Shown here: one piece after another, positions 1-5,683 of the stretch | How positions within the stretch are numbered: the stretch's first letter is position 1 | Layout: each line of letters opens with the position of its first letter | Assembly (NCBI GenBank): GCA_031266495.1 | Contig: JAISAX010000536.1 | Coordinates: forward strand, 1 to 7,378 | From: Opitutaceae bacterium | GTDB taxonomy: Bacteria > Verrucomicrobiota > Verrucomicrobiae > Opitutales > Opitutaceae | Direction: 5' to 3' | Length of the DNA stretch: 7,378 nt | Position numbers and translations under genes: made by a program | Notes under the pieces: model-generated | Seen by the model: only the letters and a program-made list of their open reading frames with translations | Databases searched by the model: none | What the model was told of the DNA's origin: nothing

Positions 1-1373
1 GGTGACGGAGCGAAGCGGAGATGGCCAACCCGCAGGGTTGCCCGAAGGGCGAGGCGCAAGCCGAGGCAATTGGCCGCGCTCAAAACGCCCACACGCGACG
101 AAGTGTTGATCAAACTCGGGCAACCGCACGCGTCGAGCGCGGCGTCGAGAGCCTGCTGATCGAGACGCACGCCGATGAACACCAGCTCCTGGCGGCGGTC
201 GCCGTGCGGCGGCTCCCAGAGGGCGCGGATGGTGGCGGGCAAGTTTTCTGCGGTGATTTGCCCGCGTTCGACGAGCGTGGCGGCCCAGGGGCGCAGGTAT
301 TCGACGCTGGCGATACGACCGGCGGCGGAGAGAAACGCCATCTCGTCGGGATTTTCCTTCGCCCGGAAAAAACCTTTGGCGCGCAACAGGCCGGGGAGCC
401 CCTCGCGTCCGATCAGCGCGCAGACGGCGGCGGCGGAAAGCGGCCGGCGGTGCGTGTACAGGCAGGTCATGATGCCGAAACGCGCGGCGTGATCGCCGGC
501 GCCGGCGGAGCACGGGCTGGCCGGCGCGGAGCCGGATGCGGAGGCGGCGACGGGCGCGGGCCGGCCGGCATGACGGCGGAGGCGGGCCTCGCCGAGGGTA
601 TTCAGGTTCTGAATCCACGCCGCGCTTTTCAGCGAGACCTGCGGATCGAACCGGGACGCGCCGGGCCAGAACCCGGACGGCAGGCAGGCTTCGCGGGTCG
701 GGTGGATTTCGGCGCGCGGATTGAGCCCGGCCAGCAGGGCGGTGACGGTGGCCAGTTCGTCGGCGGAGACGAGATCGGTCTTGTTGACGACGATGACATC
801 GGCGCACTCGACCTGCTCGACCATGAGTCGGAAGACCGGCGTATCGCCGCCGGCGGCATCGGGGGTGGACGGCGCGGGCGGGGCGTCCGCCGGCTGCCGC
901 CAGCCGGCGAGGAAACGGGCGGCATCCACGACGGTGACGAGCGCGTGCAAGCGGGCAAACTCGCCGAGGGTGCGGCCAAATTCGTTGGGACGCAGAAACA
1001 GGTCGGCGACGGGGCGCGGGGTGGCGACGCCGGAGCATTCGACGACGATGTGGTCGTAGCGTCCGGAAGCGGCGAGTTCGGCGACGGTTTCGGCGAGCTG
1101 GTCGCGCACGGAGCAGCAGACGCAGCCGTTGGTGAGCTCGACCATGCGGGCGGCGGAGGCGACAGCATGGCCGGGCAGCGTCTCGCGGAGGAGCGCGGCG
1201 TCGAGATTGAGCGCGCCGACGTCGTTGACGACCAGCGCCACGCGCAGCCCGTGCGGCGCGGAGACCAGGCGGGTGAGGAGCGTGGTTTTCCCCGCGCCGA
1301 GGAAACCGGATACGACCGTGACCGGCGGCAGCCGGGCGGGATCGGTTTCGACGGGAGGAATCAGCGATGGCAT
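1..1373 (-). CDS. CobW/COG0523 (G3E) family GTP-binding metallochaperone, 3' end outside window
   Basis: The reading frame is open from ATG at 1373 down to base 1 with no stop, so at least 457 residues are visible and the C-terminus is missing. The GTPase domain shows Walker A GFLGAGKTT at residues 23-31, the family hallmark CxCC as GCVCC at 83-87, a VVECSG segment at 110-115, VVD at 148-150 and the guanine-specificity motif NKTD at 197-200. An Ala/Pro-rich linker (about 268-297) leads to the CobW C-terminal domain: FGIMTCLYTHRRP near 299-311, LLRAKGFF, then GDRRQELVFIG and ALDACG ending at 417. Family members are cytoplasmic GTPases that deliver or store metals such as zinc or cobalt. The metal here cannot be told; the linker is poor in His, unlike many zinc-linked members. 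Oddities are a Pro-rich insert at about 159-177 and a tail past residue 417 that looks non-family. The start is the first ATG before Walker A; no clear Shine-Dalgarno is seen. The family assignment is firm. Confidence 0.94.
   Translation of the reverse strand, partial: MPSLIPPVETDPARLPPVTVVSGFLGAGKTTLLTRLVSAPHGLRVALVVNDVGALNLDAALLRETLPGHAVASAARMVELTNGCVCCSVRDQLAETVAELAASGRYDHIVVECSGVATPRPVADLFLRPNEFGRTLGEFARLHALVTVVDAARFLAGWRQPADAPPAPSTPDAAGGDTPVFRLMVEQVECADVIVVNKTDLVSADELATVTALLAGLNPRAEIHPTREACLPSGFWPGASRFDPQVSLKSAAWIQNLNTLGEARLRRHAGRPAPVAASASGSAPASPCSAGAGDHAARFGIMTCLYTHRRPLSAAAVCALIGREGLPGLLRAKGFFRAKENPDEMAFLSAAGRIASVEYLRPWAATLVERGQITAENLPATIRALWEPPHGDRRQELVFIGVRLDQQALDAALDACGCPSLINTSSRVGVLSAANCLGLRLALRATLRVGHLRFAPS
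26..50. repeat. Tandem pair of small perfect hairpins inside the cobW 3' tail
   Basis: CAACCC-gca-GGGTTG (26-40) is followed at once by GCCC-gaa-GGGC (40-50). Two abutting perfect stem-loops, where the neighbouring coding sequence shows none, resemble a dispersed extragenic palindromic element. They lie in the part of the cobW frame that does not match the family, so the element may have extended the reading frame. That it is a genome-wide repeat is inference. Confidence 0.4.
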
Positions 1374-1524
1374 GATGACAACACCAGCAGAGGCGCGGGG
1401 AAGGGGAGAAGCAAACAAACGTGCCTGTTTCTGCGGATGTTGCCCGGATTTGCAGGAAGAGGGCGGCGCGGGAGCGCCGTCACCACAGGTGTTTCTCGTC
1501 CGGATTTTCCGTCATGATGAGTTG

Positions 1525-1547
1525 AATACGCCGGCCCGCCGCGTATT
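1525..1547. promoter_or_regulatory. Inverted repeat AATACGC-N9-GCGTATT, possible operator
   Basis: Perfect 7-bp arms flank a 9-base GC-rich centre about 150 bases upstream of the cobW start. The same half-site chemistry recurs as the palindrome AATACGTATT at 1758-1767. This is compatible with a dimeric repressor site, but the regulator is unknown and the arms are short enough to occur by chance. It could equally be a stem-loop. Confidence 0.25.
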
Positions 1548-1637
1548 TTCCCTCGCCCCTGCCGGCGAGCCCATGCGTATCGCAGATCTGTATCTGCTCC
1601 GTCCCGACGCCCTCCGGCCTGGCGAACAGGTCCGGAT

Positions 1638-1659
1638 CCCTCCCCCCCTCCCCCCCCCC
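1638..1659 (+). repeat. Interrupted poly-C tract (C3 T C7 T C10)
   Basis: Twenty of 22 bases are C on the plus strand. It is one of several long C/G homopolymers in the window, about 370 bases upstream of the flippase relic on the same strand. Such tracts are prone to length change and to sequencing error. Confidence 0.85.
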
Positions 1660-2026
1660 TGTCGCCTCCGGTTTTGCCATCGATCCCGCGAATTAATCCT
1701 GTGCTATTTCGCGCCGCGAGGCGGGACGCTTCCGTCCATCGGTTTCGCGCATCAACCAATACGTATTTTCGCGGCTTCGGGCGGGCTTTTCCCTCGCGGC
1801 CCGGCTGTCGGGCAGGCGGTTTGACTCTAAAAATTTGGTCCGGTCTGGCGCCCCTGCTTTCATCCGGGCTTCACCTTCCCGAAAGCCATCTCACCCGACC
1901 AGAACACCAAACACCAAACCGATGACCCGACACATCCACCGCAACTACTTTCCCGCGACCGAAAAGGAACAACGACCCTGTTTCTGACAGCAACCTGTTG
2001 CCTCCCGTTTCCTGTTTGTATCGTTG

Positions 2027-2256
2027 ATGCCGACCGCCATTGAAAACAATCGTCGTATCACCAGGAACGCCCTGCTGCTCCGGTGTCGGCAGGAAATTTC
2101 CCCTTTCAATTACACCCTCCGGGAGCAGTCGACTATGGTCTTGTAAATGTAATCGGAGGAGTCGTCCCGATGTTTTCGTTCCTGTCAGGAACCATGGCCA
2201 CGGCAGCATCGCGGTATTCCTCTGATGACGCTGGCCCGGGTGTCAGGGAAAATCGC
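2027..2256 (+). pseudogene. Relic of a Wzx-type polysaccharide flippase, N-terminus only
   Basis: From ATG at 2027 the frame gives ENNRRITRNALLL (residues 6-18), which matches the conserved start of oligosaccharide/O-antigen flippases of the MATE-like (MOP) superfamily, typically NNKRIAKNTLLL. After a degraded stretch (RCRQE, then FNYTLR, resembling the family's LYTSR) the match resumes in a different frame at 2122: GAVDYGLVNVIGG, then MFSFLSGTMATAASRY up to 2217. This is the family's LGxxDYGIYNVVGG and MFSFLNxxMAxAxxR block. Compared with intact members about 25 bases are missing between the two blocks, which explains the frame change. After about 2256 the similarity fades, and the rest of a ~480-residue protein is absent. 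The intact protein would be a multi-spanning inner-membrane exporter of lipid-linked sugars. Recognition is by recalled family motifs, not a search. Confidence 0.68.
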
Positions 2257-2904
2257 CCTGTATCAATCTGTTCGGCAAAGGAAAAAAATCCGGTGCCACG
2301 TCAAAAATGAAATCACCACATAAATTGGCAAATACGACACTAATAATCGGATTCGACAGCGAAGAACGCTGCATCCACACGAACCTGCTTGAAAACAGCC
2401 AGGATCGAGGTTGGGGGTTGACGACGATTCGGAATCCAAAATATCGAAAACTGCGTATTCAAAAGTTGATTGTGCTCATATTTGGCTCTGATGGCCAGAT
2501 TAGCAGTCAGCTTCCTGTTGAATCCCTCCCCCTCTCCATCTCCCCCTCCTCCCGAAAGAAAAAGCGCAAGCGTGAAACCGAAGCCCGTTCGTAACTGAAA
2601 TTACGCGGTTCCAGGCGTAGCGGCAGGCTTTTTCTGTCAATCTGCCTGCCGTGACGGATCGACAGTAAAGCGTTGCCGGTTCGAGAGGCGACCCGGCAAC
2701 GGGCGAGACACTGGCGCGTCTCGTCCGGCAGGCAGGGAGGAAGGGAGTTGGCGGCGGGCACGATAAATTCGGGTGTTCCGGCAAGGCTGTCACACAAGAC
2801 CCGATACATTTCACTCCGGCAAACATCGCATCGTTTTTTGTCAATTTTTAGCAATCAATTTCTATCCCCCTCCCCCCCCCCCCCACACACACACATACAC
2901 ACAC
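2257..2904. other. Intergenic region, no gene recognised
   Basis: This stretch is more A/T-rich than the genes around it between about 2270 and 2480. The ORFs in it (for example 2307-2594 on plus and 2500-2854 on minus) show no family-like motifs and low-complexity ends. It carries three consecutive hairpins (2621-2723) and ends in a poly-C plus CA tract. A promoter-like TTGTCA at 2838-2843, with a weak -10 at 2861, precedes the plus-strand relic. Confidence 0.55.
2621..2723. repeat. Cluster of three consecutive hairpins
   Basis: Three perfect stems follow one another: CGGCAGGC 2621-2628 with GCCTGCCG 2644-2651; CGTTGCCGG 2671-2679 with CCGGCAACG 2693-2701; CGAGAC 2704-2709 with GTCTCG 2718-2723. 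CGGCAGGC recurs directly at 2726-2733. The cluster could be a palindromic intergenic element, the remains of a mobile-element end or a structured RNA. No U-run follows, so a simple terminator is not supported. Confidence 0.4.
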
Positions 2905-2905
2905 C
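2866..2905 (+). repeat. Poly-C tract followed by a CA microsatellite
   Basis: C5 (2866-2870), T, then C13 (2872-2884) runs straight into alternating AC interrupted once by T, up to 2905. The recognisable reading frame of the neighbouring relic begins exactly where the CA repeat stops. This suggests that repeat expansion or a rearrangement replaced the gene's 5' part. Confidence 0.85.
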
Positions 2906-3139
2906 TCGACGATTACCGCCGCATCCTGCTCTCCGGGGCCAATCTCGACACGAAAACCGGCGAGATCATCATCCTCGGACCCCGCGACGCCCCCCATCGA
3001 AGATCCGCGCTCCACCCGCTCCATCCTCGACCGTTTCGAAGCCGGTCTCGCCGGCGATTCGTATTGGCATACGGGATACTGGCAAACATGGTCGCCCGAC
3101 GCCCGCGCCACGTTCCACACGTGCCGGCATCCTGACTGA
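2905..3139 (+). pseudogene. Frameshifted fragment of an unrecognised protein
   Basis: Frame 1 from 2905 reads LDDYRRILLSGANLD then TKTGEIIILGPRDAP. After a run of six C (2990-2995) sensible sequence continues in the next frame: IEDPRSTRSILDRFEAGLAG, then DSYWHTGYWQTWSPDARATF, to a TGA at 3137-3139. Removing one C restores a continuous ~78-residue C-terminal fragment rich in aromatic residues (WHTGYWQTW). The alternative frames on both sides look like shadow sequence, so the frame switch is real or a homopolymer sequencing error. There is no start codon because the 5' part is replaced by the CA repeat. I do not recognise the family. It points toward the GH105 relic, whose 3' end lies 22 bases away on the other strand. 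Confidence 0.55.
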
Positions 3140-3161
3140 ACGGGACGGGGAAAATCAGCGG

Positions 3162-3224
3162 ACGGATGATCTCGAGGCCGATGAGATGCGCTTGTCCTGA
3201 CGCAAGCATTGCGAGACCGAAGGC
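3162..3224 (-). pseudogene. Relic of a second GH105 gene, last ~21 codons
   Basis: The minus strand reads AFGLAMLASGQAHLIGLEII followed by R. The C-terminus of the intact GH105 enzyme at 4595-5662 reads AFGPVILAAGQAHLLGLETI. Fourteen of these 20 positions are identical, including the GQAHL and GLE blocks that end the protein. The stop has been lost and nothing upstream (3225-3304) in any minus frame matches the rest of the family, so only the tail survives. The differences from the intact copy suggest a diverged paralogue, not a recent duplication. It sits about 80 bases beyond the 3' end of the rpn gene. Confidence 0.72.
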
Positions 3225-3230
3225 GCGCGG

Positions 3231-3247
3231 GCCGTTTTGAGAACGGC
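3231..3247 (-). terminator. Hairpin downstream of rpn, weak terminator candidate
   Basis: GCCGTT-ttgag-AACGGC gives a 6-bp stem with a 5-base loop about 60 bases past the rpn stop. No T-run follows on the minus strand, so intrinsic termination is uncertain. Confidence 0.2.
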
Positions 3248-3304
3248 GAGATACGATCCCTCTGGGTAATCCCAAGCCCGGACGAAAAACGAAGCGTCGG
3301 ACGA

Positions 3305-4255
3305 TCAAAGATTCGTGGCGAATTCCTCAATGCCGGAACAGAGGATGGCCGTGCGGTGCAAGGTGCGCAACCGCTCGATATCCCCGATGCGTCCGACTTC
3401 CTCCCGCAATCCTTCCGGAACCCTTCCGAAACGAATTTCCAGCGCCTTGATGATATCGCGCCGGCGGGCATGAAGCTCTCCCTCCTGGCGACCCTCCTGC
3501 CAGCCTTCCTGGCGGCCCTGCTGGAGGGCGTATTCTTCGAAATCGAGGAGTTTGGTCATTTGATGATCTTTTTCGTAAGCTACCAACTCGCGGCGGAACG
3601 TCAAGTAGAGCGGCGCGGGCAGTTGCATCATCCAGGCCAGCAGGCGAAACGCTTCCCGGATTTCCTCCTTCCCGTAGCCGGCGTGATAAAGCTTGCGCGT
3701 CAGACGCAGCCGCGCCGCCAGGCGCTTGTCGGGATGCCGGCTGGTGCGTAATGCCTCGACCTGCGCCTGGGCCGCCAGCGCGGGCAGCGAGTCCTCGCCC
3801 TCCAGCCGCGGGAGGATTTCCAGGAGCTTGCAGCAGGGAAAACGAAAAAATAGCTCGCAGCCCAGGCGCTCGTGGCGGTATTCCCGCGGCTTCCACTCCG
3901 GGTCCAGATCGGCCAACACGGCCAGGGTGATGACATCCTCCCCGCACCCGGCGCGCAGGCGGAAGTTGCCGTGGGCCAGCCGCCGGGGGAAATCCTCCTC
4001 CTTGAAACTCTGCACCTCGATATGCAGGTAGAGCAACTGCGAGCGACCATCGCGCATGGCCGCCCGTACCAGCAGATCGACGCGATTTTCCACGCTGGTC
4101 TCATCCACGGCCAGTTCGCGCAGTTCCTGTTCCAGAAACTGCGGCGGTTGCGACCAATCCACGGCCTCCCCAACCTCGGGGAAGTAACAGGCCAGCACCT
4201 CGCGCAGGCGGCGGTGCAAGAGGTCTTTCCATGCGCCATCGTAATCGGAAACCAT
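3305..4255 (-). CDS. Rpn-family recombination-promoting nuclease/putative transposase (PD-(D/E)XK)
   Basis: 316 residues from ATG at 4255. The N-terminal domain opens with VSDYDGAWKDLL, then FPEVGEAVDW (25-34) and LEQEL, typical of this Rpn/YhgA-like group. The nuclease core is D60 in NRVDLLV plus E80 in LHIEVQ, a PD-(D/E)XK variant ending ExQ, followed by DFPRRLAHGNFRLR and ITLAVLAD. The C-terminal part has a short Gly/Gln/Glu repeat (GRQE-GWQE-GRQE, about 247-258), a probable helix or coiled coil, then IKALEIRFGRVPEGL and an end like DUF4351 (IERLRTLHRTAI). E. coli Rpn proteins are DNA endonucleases that promote RecA-independent recombination and can act as phage-defence toxins; that role here is inference. 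The frame is open up to 4342, but those extra 29 residues are largely poly-Pro from a G tract, so the family-like start at 4255 is preferred. GGAGG lies 22 bases upstream, too far for a normal ribosome binding site. It is a single gene in its region. Confidence 0.88.
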   Translation of the reverse strand: MVSDYDGAWKDLLHRRLREVLACYFPEVGEAVDWSQPPQFLEQELRELAVDETSVENRVDLLVRAAMRDGRSQLLYLHIEVQSFKEEDFPRRLAHGNFRLRAGCGEDVITLAVLADLDPEWKPREYRHERLGCELFFRFPCCKLLEILPRLEGEDSLPALAAQAQVEALRTSRHPDKRLAARLRLTRKLYHAGYGKEEIREAFRLLAWMMQLPAPLYLTFRRELVAYEKDHQMTKLLDFEEYALQQGRQEGWQEGRQEGELHARRRDIIKALEIRFGRVPEGLREEVGRIGDIERLRTLHRTAILCSGIEEFATNL

Positions 4256-4317
4256 CGCGGTCGATTTAGTCGCCCGGCCTCCTTCGGCGTCAAATTCCTT
4301 CTGGCGAAGATCTCGCA

Positions 4318-4333
4318 GGGGGGGAGGGGGGGG
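4318..4333 (-). repeat. G7-A-G8 tract upstream of rpn
   Basis: Fifteen G with one A on the plus strand, reading poly-C in the sense of the rpn transcript, 63-78 bases upstream of the preferred rpn start. If translation began at 4342 this tract would encode PPPPP. Confidence 0.85.
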
Positions 4334-4537
4334 ACAACTCAAGGGAGTTCACAACCGATACGGCGGAGCCGGAAGCAAAAGAGAGGGAGGAGAGTCGTCG
4401 TGTAGCAAGGACCTTGCCGCTTTCGTATCGGCTTCGCATACCGTGCGTCCGTCACATTATCCTCTCAAACCTGCTCGCCGGACGGGGCTCAGCCCGCCTG
4501 TTCGGACCCGATGCGGAGTGCGCTGACGCACGTCCGG

Positions 4538-4578
4538 TGGCGCGACGCTTGCCGCGAGGGTTTTTACGGGTCGCGCCA
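4538..4578 (-). terminator. 9-bp stem just downstream of GH105
   Basis: TGGCGCGAC (4538-4546) pairs with GTCGCGCCA (4570-4578) across a 23-base loop, starting 17 bases past the GH105 stop. The GC-rich stem and its position suit transcript termination or 3'-end protection. There is no T-run after it on the minus strand, and the loop is long. Confidence 0.3.
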
Positions 4579-4594
4579 GTTGCATTGTGGTGGT

Positions 4595-5662
4595 TCAGCG
4601 GGTGATGGTTTCGAGACCGAGGAGGTGGGCCTGGCCGGCGGCGAGGATGACAGGGCCGAAGGCATGGCTGTCGTTGAGGATCGGAGGATGAGCCCGGTAG
4701 TCGAGCCGGGTGGCATTGCCGGGGCAGAGGCAGCCGCGGCAAGTATGGAAAATGTCGAGGTCGTCGGTGATATAGGCGAGCAGCCCGCGCAGACCTTTCC
4801 CGAAACGGGCGCGGTGGGCGGCGGCTTCGGCGGAACCGGGCCCGCCGAGCAGGCCGGCTTCGAGGCCGGACCCGAGGGCGTAGAGGAGAAGGCCGGAGCC
4901 GGAGGTCTCGACATAGGCGTTGACAGGTTCGGTCATCTCCTGGTGCCAGAGGCCGTCGTTATCCTGAGCGCGGGCGCAGGCTTCGACGTGATCGCGATAA
5001 AGGGCGAGCGACTCGGCCTTGCAGGGGTGGTCGTCGGGGAGATGGCGGGCGAGTTCGATGAGGGCAAACGCACCCCAGCCGTTGCCGCGGCTCCAGTGGT
5101 CTTCGGAGATTTTTCCGGGGCCGTTGAAATTGCGGCCTTGATGGAACAGGCCGTTGCCGGGATCGCGGAAGAGTCGGACCATTCTGGATACCTGCCGGAA
5201 GGATTCCTCCACATAACGGTCGTCATCGAGAGCGAGTCCGGCGAAGAGCAGGAAGGGGCCGACGGAAAAGGCGACGTCGATCCAGACGTAGTTTTTTTCG
5301 GCGTCACGCGGGCGGGTGAGAATGCCGTCGGGGGCGCGCGGAGCGTGGTGGAGGATTTCGTCGGCGTAGTGCCGGACGGCATCGCGCACCTCGGGGAGGT
5401 GTCCGCGCCAGAGCAGCCAAGCGGAGGCTGCGCCGCCGCAGAGGTAGTTGGGGAAGTTGTGATGGAAGTTCAGTTCGCCGCGCACGAACGGCATGAGCCA
5501 TTCACGGGCTTGGGCGATCAGTGCCGGATCGCCGGTCGCGGCAGCGAGGCGGGCTGTGCCATAGAGGGTCACGATGCCTTCGTAACGTTCGAAGTGGCCG
5601 CAGACGGCGAGGTGCTTGCGGGCGGCTTTGAGGGCGAGGTCGAGTGTGCGGGCAGACTGCAT
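4595..5662 (-). CDS. GH105/GH88-type unsaturated rhamnogalacturonyl (uronyl) hydrolase
   Basis: 355 residues, a normal single-domain (alpha/alpha)6-barrel length. Family signs in order: HFERYEGIVTLYGTARL (23-39) with the following TGDP, NYVWIDVAF (124-132) where D129 fits the conserved catalytic Asp of the WxD motif, GLFHQG (171-176), HWSRGNGW (189-196), VETSGSGLLLYAL (251-263) and the C-terminal GQAHLLGLE. Such enzymes hydrate the 4,5-double bond of an unsaturated uronic acid left by polysaccharide lyases and so release it from the oligosaccharide. There is no signal peptide, suggesting cytoplasmic action on imported oligosaccharides. The stop is TGA at 4597-4595. The gene follows the lyase-fold gene after 21 bases on the same strand, so an operon is likely. 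No Shine-Dalgarno is seen before the ATG; instead there is an 11-base poly-C tract in the message, so coupling to the upstream gene is possible. The true substrate (rhamnogalacturonan or another uronic-acid glycan) is not visible. Confidence 0.93.
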   Translation of the reverse strand: MQSARTLDLALKAARKHLAVCGHFERYEGIVTLYGTARLAAATGDPALIAQAREWLMPFVRGELNFHHNFPNYLCGGAASAWLLWRGHLPEVRDAVRHYADEILHHAPRAPDGILTRPRDAEKNYVWIDVAFSVGPFLLFAGLALDDDRYVEESFRQVSRMVRLFRDPGNGLFHQGRNFNGPGKISEDHWSRGNGWGAFALIELARHLPDDHPCKAESLALYRDHVEACARAQDNDGLWHQEMTEPVNAYVETSGSGLLLYALGSGLEAGLLGGPGSAEAAAHRARFGKGLRGLLAYITDDLDIFHTCRGCLCPGNATRLDYRAHPPILNDSHAFGPVILAAGQAHLLGLETITR

Positions 5663-5668
5663 GAGAAA

Positions 5669-5679
5669 GGGGGGGGGGG
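5669..5679 (-). repeat. G11 tract between the lyase and GH105 genes
   Basis: Eleven G on the plus strand, poly-C in the message, fill most of the 21-base gap and end 6 bases before the GH105 ATG. A change in length would alter spacing and the relative frame of the two genes, but not the coding sequence of either. Confidence 0.9.
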
Positions 5680-5683
5680 AATG

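Larger units (their letters stand above)
1374..2026. other. Intergenic region upstream of cobW, no gene recognised
   Basis: No reading frame here looks like a protein family on either strand. The stretch holds a 6-bp hairpin with a GGGA loop (1464-1479), an 11-codon minus-strand ORF ending against that hairpin (1515-1480), an AATACGC/GCGTATT inverted repeat (1525-1547), a poly-C tract (1638-1659), a perfect palindrome AATACGTATT (1758-1767) and an 11-base direct repeat TTTTCCCTCGC (1546-1556 and 1787-1797). The cobW promoter must lie in its left part, but I could not identify convincing -35/-10 boxes. Confidence 0.6.
4256..4594. other. Intergenic region between GH105 and rpn
   Basis: No gene is recognised. 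It holds the G7-A-G8 tract (4318-4333), a small palindrome AACTC-aagg-GAGTT (4336-4349), an inverted repeat CCGATACG/CGTATCGG (4355-4362 and 4424-4431), an odd palindrome GCAAGG-a-CCTTGC (4405-4417), GTGCG-ctga-CGCAC (4518-4531) and a larger stem at 4538-4578. The rpn promoter should be here; TTGACG with a poor -10 in front of 4255 is too weak to call. Confidence 0.5.

Noticed and set aside
1..159. Plus-strand frame 1 ending TPTRDEVLIKLGQPH...RAC, protein-like in its middle
   Set aside because: Its 3' part is antisense to the conserved CobW C-terminal motif and no start or family is identifiable. It would only matter if the cobW tail proved to be noncoding.
21..1517. 498-codon open frame on the plus strand
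   Set aside because: It lies antisense to the cobW gene almost throughout, has Gly/Ala/Arg-rich shadow composition and no motif. The minus frame carries all CobW hallmarks.
2418..2447. TTGACG with ATATCG as a promoter
   Set aside because: The -10 box is poor and no gene follows on the plus strand.
2307..2594. 95-codon plus-strand ORF
   Set aside because: No recognisable motif, a low-complexity Ser/Lys-rich end, no ribosome binding site, and location in decayed DNA.
2671..2701. GGTTCGAG resembling a tRNA T-loop
   Set aside because: The stem pairs outside the 7-base T-loop geometry, and no acceptor, D or anticodon arms are found around it.
3104..3127. FHTCR in the plus-strand relic, identical to FHTCR in GH105, suggesting an inverted GH105 piece
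   Set aside because: The match stops after five residues, and neither the upstream fragment nor the following residues align with GH105. Treated as coincidence.
4256..4342. Upstream start of rpn at 4342
   Set aside because: The extra 29 residues are mainly encoded by a G tract (PPPPP) and do not fit the family. The family start VSDYDGAWK follows the ATG at 4255.
4414..4605. 63-codon plus-strand ORF downstream of GH105
   Set aside because: No motif, overlaps the hairpin region and the GH105 stop, Arg/Pro-rich shadow-like composition.
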